Made by a program: the position numbers and the translations under genes | In this document: piece after piece, positions 60,582 to 64,000 of the stretch | Layout of the letters: each line of letters starts with the position of its first letter | Numbering within the stretch: the first letter of the stretch is position 1 | Notes under the pieces: generated by a model | What the model was told of the DNA's origin: nothing | Database searches by the model: none | Seen by the model: the letters and a program-made list of their open reading frames with translations, nothing else | Assembly (NCBI GenBank): GCA_022825065.1 | Contig: JAJDYR010000037.1 | Location: forward strand, 195,805 to 259,804 | Length of the DNA: 64,000 bases | Direction of reading: 5' to 3' | Origin: a bacterium | GTDB taxonomy: Bacteria; UBA8248

Positions 60582-61853
60582 ATGAAACGCGTGATCGTTC
60601 CACAAGACTGCCCGGCCTCCCCGAAAGCGCAGTCCGAGGCCATCGAGACCGAACACCTGCTCTTTTTCGCCGGACAGATGGCGACGGACTACGCCACCGG
60701 CGTCGCGCCCGAGGCCACGGTGGACCCCGACAACCCGTTCGGCGGCCCGCCGCCGATGGCGCGGCAGACCCACGTCATCCTCCGGCGGATGGGGGAAATC
60801 CTCGAATCAGCGGGCTTGGGATTCGAGGACGTGATCCGCATCGAGCAGTTCATCACCGGCCGCGAGGAGGCCGCGTGGTATTCCGCGACGCGGCAGGCCT
60901 ACATGTCCCAGGCGCACCCGACCAGCACGCGGGTGGTGGCGCGCGCCCTCGAAGTGCCCGGTGCGCTCATCGTATGCGACGGCTTCGCGCTCAAGCCCGG
61001 TTCGGGATGGGAGAAGCGGACGCACGACCTGGAACTCGTGCCCAAGTCCCTCACGGGCTACCCGGCGGCGCAGTCCGCAGGCCCTTTCGTGCTGATGCCG
61101 GGCATGATCGCCACCGACTACGCGACCGGGATTCACCCCGACGCCCGCGTCGACCCGACTTTCTGGCACCAGTCCGCCATCAAGCGCCAGACCGAGTACA
61201 TCCTCCGCACCAAGCGGAAGGTGCTGAACGAACTCGGCCTCGACCTGGGCGACATCGTCCAGACTTCCGTCTACCTCACCCACATGGAGGACCTTCCGGC
61301 GGTGGACCTCGTGTGGCGCGAGTTCTTCGGCGACGCTCCGCCCGCGCGCAGCGTCATCCCCTGCGACGATCTGGCCATCGGCGGCGCGCGCATCGAGGTC
61401 AGCTCCATCTCCCTGCGTCCGGACGGCGGGCTTGCGCGCCAAACGATTCACTCGCCCGACGCCCCGCCATCCCCCTTCCATGAGCCGCACGCCGTCAAGA
61501 CGGGTCCCTACCTCTGGCTTTCCACGCAGATCGCCGCGGACGAAAGCGGCCTCGCACCCGAGGTCCGCGTGAACCCGGGCCTCCCCTGGCATTCCTCGCC
61601 GGTCAAACGCCAGACCGAATACATCCTCGAAAACGCGGACGCCATCTGCCGCGCGGCGGGAGGGAGCCTCGCCGACGTCGTGAGAAGCCAGACCGTGTTC
61701 TGTGACATGAGCGATCTGCACGGTGCGTTCGAAGTGTGGGGCGGCGCATTCGCGGACGCGCCGCCGGTGAACATGAGCGCGCAGACGGCCACGCCGATGC
61801 CCGTGCCGGGGTGCCGTATCCTGGCGTCGCTCGTGGCCTACATCCCGGATTGA
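60582..61853 (+). CDS. Three-domain RidA/YjgF fusion protein
   Basis: 423-residue protein made of three consecutive RidA-like domains: roughly 10-140 (LLFFAGQMATDYATGV ... LIVCDGFALKP), 150-285 (FVLMPGMIATDYATGI ... RIEVSSISLRP) and 290-423 (YLWLSTQIAADESGLA ... RILASLVAYIPD). Each has the RQT-x-x-ILR/E helix and the V-R/V-Q adhesion strand. Only domain 2 keeps the conserved Arg (PPARSVIP) and the later acidic residue; domains 1 and 3 have TSTRV and VNMSA instead. A single chain could mimic the normal homotrimer, with only one competent site. The start ATG has GAGGAGAG upstream. Confidence 0.87.
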   Translation: MKRVIVPQDCPASPKAQSEAIETEHLLFFAGQMATDYATGVAPEATVDPDNPFGGPPPMARQTHVILRRMGEILESAGLGFEDVIRIEQFITGREEAAWYSATRQAYMSQAHPTSTRVVARALEVPGALIVCDGFALKPGSGWEKRTHDLELVPKSLTGYPAAQSAGPFVLMPGMIATDYATGIHPDARVDPTFWHQSAIKRQTEYILRTKRKVLNELGLDLGDIVQTSVYLTHMEDLPAVDLVWREFFGDAPPARSVIPCDDLAIGGARIEVSSISLRPDGGLARQTIHSPDAPPSPFHEPHAVKTGPYLWLSTQIAADESGLAPEVRVNPGLPWHSSPVKRQTEYILENADAICRAAGGSLADVVRSQTVFCDMSDLHGAFEVWGGAFADAPPVNMSAQTATPMPVPGCRILASLVAYIPD

Positions 61854-61909
61854 GGGGAGGGGTCGAGCTCTTCGGGGGTGGAGGAGACGCCCCGCTCGAC
61901 TCAAGAACC

Positions 61910-62020
61910 AACCCCCCCTACCCCCCCTTGACAGGGGGGTATAAAAAGGCGACGCCCGCCGCCGGTAGAGGGGGGTTTTGATTTTTCTTGCCCCCCTGAC
62001 AAGGGGGGGTAGGGGGGGTT
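61910..62020. repeat. Second copy of the C/G-run inverted repeat (opposite orientation)
   Basis: AACCCCCCCTACCCCCCCTT at the left and its complement at the right flank a centre whose reverse complement matches the centre of 59327-59443 (GGGGGGCAAGAAAAA ... TCGCCTTTTTATACC). No gene lies inside. The G runs could fold into quadruplexes on one strand. Confidence 0.8.
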
Positions 62021-62050
62021 GCCTTTCAAGCAAAGGCGGGCGGCCACACG

Positions 62051-62070
62051 GTCAGACATATATGTCTGAC
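62051..62070. repeat. Perfect 20-bp palindrome with a CATATATG core
   Basis: GTCAGACATATATGTCTGAC is self-complementary and is followed by CCCCTAC, the same context as the palindromes at 46623-46697 and 55822. Confidence 0.7.
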
Positions 62071-62097
62071 CCCTACAAAACCGCAGACCCTCCCACC

Positions 62098-62310
62098 GTC
62101 ATTCCGGCGAAAGCCGGAATCCAATTTTGATTTTTGCTTTCGTTTCCGCATTTGATCCCGACTCGCGGAAAGGAGCGCCGCGCCGAATCCGGAACGGATG
62201 AGGCGGATATATATCGCGGCGTCCGTATCTTCCCCGGTCGGGAAAGAGGATGTCCGGGCAAAAAGGCAAAGACAAAGGCGAAAATGGATTCCGGCTTTCG
62301 CCGGAATGAC
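62098..62310. repeat. 213-bp element with 26-bp REP-type terminal inverted repeats
   Basis: GTCATTCCGGCGAAAGCCGG and the following AATCCA (62098-62123) are perfectly mirrored at 62285-62310. Each end is itself a hairpin (ATTCCGGC-GAAA-GCCGGAAT), a REP-like sequence common in proteobacterial genomes. The interior shows no gene. Related half-sites occur near 57524 and 59033. Together with 61910-62070 it accounts for most of the 750-base gap 61854-62606. Confidence 0.8.
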
Positions 62311-62606
62311 GAACAAAGGCGAAGGTCAATCCCAAGCGAAACGGCAATCCATCACCCCCCGAGCCGGAGTTTCGGGAGGAGAAGGCGCCTCGTGCGTGGT
62401 TTAACCCGCGCATATATTATGCTAGTGTCAATTACATACAGAAAATAAAGTGCGCTCGAGATCGCGGGCGGGCGATGCGGAATCGGGGCGGGACCGCGAT
62501 TTTTCACGTCGCTTCCGCTTCATGCGATACAGCCCCCGGTTCCCCGTGATCTCTTCGCGGTCCGTGTTCGCCGGGCTCCGGCCCGGCCAGGAGAGGGAGT
62601 GGATAC

Positions 62607-63962
62607 ATGGAACAGGCGGCGGGCATGACCGAACATCTGGAAAAGGTCTGGGCGGCGATCGACAAGGGGCGTCTCAAGAAGCTGGGAATGGACCTGGTCG
62701 ACATCTGGAGCCCCACGGGGGAGGAGGCGGAGATCGCCCGCTTCCTCGGCGAGCGCTACGAGTCCATCGGGCTCGCCTCGCGCCTCCAGGAGTTCGAGAC
62801 GGACAGGTTCAACGCGCTGGGCACCCTGAACGGCGACGGCACCGGCATCGAGTTCCTCTTCTGCGGACATATCGACACCTCCTACTCGGGCAAGGAGCCC
62901 GGCCTGCCCAAGCTCCCCGCCTACCAGCCCAGCGCCTGGAGCGAGACGGACCCCGCCACGGGCGAGGAGTGGATATACGGCCTGGGCATCTACAACATGA
63001 AGGGCGCTATCGCCTGCTACGTCGAGGCGCTGAACGCCATCCAGGACGCGGGCGTCAAGCTCAAGGGGAACGTCACCGTCGGGGCGGTGGGCGGCGAGAT
63101 CGAGATGGGCGCGATCGACCAGTACCAGGGCAAGCACTACCGGGGCGGCGGCTGCGGGGCCTGCTATCTGGCCACCCACGGCGGCAGCGCCGACATGGCG
63201 GTCATCGGCGAGCCGTCCGAGATGCGGGTGGTCCTCGGCCACATGGGCTACGTCTACCACAAGATCACCGTCTACGGGACGCCGGCCCACACGACCTACG
63301 CGCACAACGCGGTCAACGCCATCCTGAAGATGAAGAAAATCCTCGACGCCCTGGAGCGCTGGGCGCCCAAGTACCGCGAAGCGCATCCCTACGGCAACTC
63401 GAACGCCAACGTGAACATCGCGGCCATCGAGGGCGGCTGGCCCTGGCGGTGCAGCCGCACCCCCGTTTTCTGCAACCTCTACCTGGATACGCGCCTCCTG
63501 CCCCGGCAGCACCCCCTGGAGATCAAGCGCGAGATACAGGACATCATCGAGGAGATCGTGGCGGGAGACCCCGACCTCAAGGTGGACCTCGAGATGTACA
63601 TGTCCAACCCGGGGGCCGAGATCGAAGATGACGAATACATCTACGGCGCCATCAAGCGCGCCCACAAGTCGGTGCACGGACAGGACCCGGAAACGGTGAC
63701 CGAGGGCTGGATTTCGGACGCCTCCCACATCACGCGCTACGGCATTCCCGCCCTCAACTACGGACCCTCGGGCCGGACGCGCTCGGGCGTGCCGGGGTGG
63801 GACCCGAACATCGGCGAGCACGTGAGCCTGGAGGACCTCTACCACACCACGAAGGTCTATGCGAGCCTGGTGCTCGACGTTTGCGGCAGGCCGAGGGAGG
63901 AGATTCTCCCCCACATCAAGCGGAAGATCGAAGAGCAGCGCCACAGCACGGTCACGCTCTGA
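62607..63962 (+). CDS. M20-family metallohydrolase (peptidase/deacylase)
   Basis: 451-residue enzyme of the M20/ArgE/DapE family. FLFCGHIDTSYSGKEPG carries the first zinc His/Asp, VGAVGGEIEMGAIDQ the Glu region, MAVIGEPSEMRVVLGHMGYVYHKITVYGTPAHTTYAHNAVNAI the dimerisation domain, and ASHITRYGIPALNYGPSG the last metal region. The bridging Asp, usually in G-x-G-x-x-D-M-K-G, is Asn here (GLGIYNMKGA), and the EE pair is spaced as E-I-E. Activity on an N-acyl or peptide bond is likely but the unusual centre makes the metal content uncertain. GAGAGGGAG lies upstream of the ATG. Confidence 0.86.
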   Translation: MEQAAGMTEHLEKVWAAIDKGRLKKLGMDLVDIWSPTGEEAEIARFLGERYESIGLASRLQEFETDRFNALGTLNGDGTGIEFLFCGHIDTSYSGKEPGLPKLPAYQPSAWSETDPATGEEWIYGLGIYNMKGAIACYVEALNAIQDAGVKLKGNVTVGAVGGEIEMGAIDQYQGKHYRGGGCGACYLATHGGSADMAVIGEPSEMRVVLGHMGYVYHKITVYGTPAHTTYAHNAVNAILKMKKILDALERWAPKYREAHPYGNSNANVNIAAIEGGWPWRCSRTPVFCNLYLDTRLLPRQHPLEIKREIQDIIEEIVAGDPDLKVDLEMYMSNPGAEIEDDEYIYGAIKRAHKSVHGQDPETVTEGWISDASHITRYGIPALNYGPSGRTRSGVPGWDPNIGEHVSLEDLYHTTKVYASLVLDVCGRPREEILPHIKRKIEEQRHSTVTL

Positions 63963-64000
63963 GCCGCGGGAGGAGAGAGGCGGCGGATAGCCGGGGTTGT

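Noticed and set aside
57265-62606. CRISPR array
   Set aside because: The repeats are palindromic elements of different types with irregular spacing and no uniform spacers; no cas genes are present.
62450-63631. 393-codon forward frame overlapping the M20 gene
   Set aside because: Extremely Arg/Gly-rich out-of-frame reading of the M20 coding sequence, with no motifs and no ribosome site.
1-64000. tRNA, tmRNA or rRNA genes
   Set aside because: I looked through the intergenic gaps for cloverleaf-like segments and conserved rRNA blocks and saw none; a covariance-model scan would be needed to exclude small RNAs fully.

Overview
The window is GC-rich, densely coded bacterial chromosome. It has no rRNA or tRNA genes, no CRISPR array and no intact prophage or insertion sequence that I can recognise. 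Housekeeping genes present are leuS, rsmD, pepA, leuA, mqnD and the 3' end of mgtE. The rest is mostly small-molecule catabolism: MmgE/PrpD proteins, GlcDEF-type oxidase, amidohydrolases, cupins, VOC proteins, RidA proteins, short-chain dehydrogenases and MFS transporters. With a futalosine-pathway menaquinone gene and a selenoprotein, this suggests a free-living heterotroph from a little-cultured lineage (deltaproteobacteria-like or Tectomicrobia/Rokubacteria-like). That placement is inference; no marker in the window fixes the phylum.

Layout. 1-7425: mgtE tail, thioesterase, leuS, FMN-binding protein, a reverse-strand DsbA-like protein, VOC protein, Ldh-type dehydrogenase, DinB-like protein. 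7432-10023: two tandem MFS paralogs. 10124-16888: GlcD/GlcE/GlcF-like glycolate-type oxidase followed by cupin, alpha/beta hydrolase and cupin. 17728-22079: a PEP-mutase/isocitrate-lyase family enzyme, two MmgE/PrpD proteins and a methyltransferase in one run. 22076-26049 (reverse): NUDIX, orphan Tat-exported PotD-like protein, VOC, mqnD, M42 peptidase. 26244-28911: glycosyltransferase, isocitrate dehydrogenase-like enzyme, GNAT.

29027-29665 is the most notable locus: a deiodinase-like thioredoxin-fold selenoprotein. An in-frame TGA at 29285-29287 sits exactly at the deiodinase selenocysteine position and is followed by a bacterial-SECIS-like hairpin. Automatic gene callers would split this gene in two.

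29720-41319: two translationally coupled MFS genes, methyltransferase, TatD-like hydrolase, cyclase, CrtI-like oxidoreductase, RidA, VOC, an amidohydrolase plus cyanurate/barbiturate-hydrolase pair, a small stand-alone transcription unit (promoter, 31-codon ORF, terminator) and a cupin. 41572-48887: pepA, then a reverse-strand group of 2-oxoacid dehydrogenase E1 alpha, E1 beta and E2, a CitE-like lyase and an unknown protein. 49146-54041: sugar kinase, rsmD, an AT-rich stretch with DnaA-box-like sites, an SDR, a truncated integrase and a DUF433/DUF5615 toxin-antitoxin pair. 54042-64000: leuA, a third MmgE/PrpD protein, multicopper oxidase, SDR, a triple-RidA fusion and an M20 hydrolase.

From about 46 kb onward, intergenic regions carry many non-coding repeats: about 210-bp elements ending in TGTTGAAAAA, two inverted copies of a C/G-run element, perfect palindromes with a CATATATG core, a 70-bp direct repeat and REP-like sequences. 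Earlier examples lie at 32284-32495 and 40799-40877. They look like MITE/REP families of the host genome.
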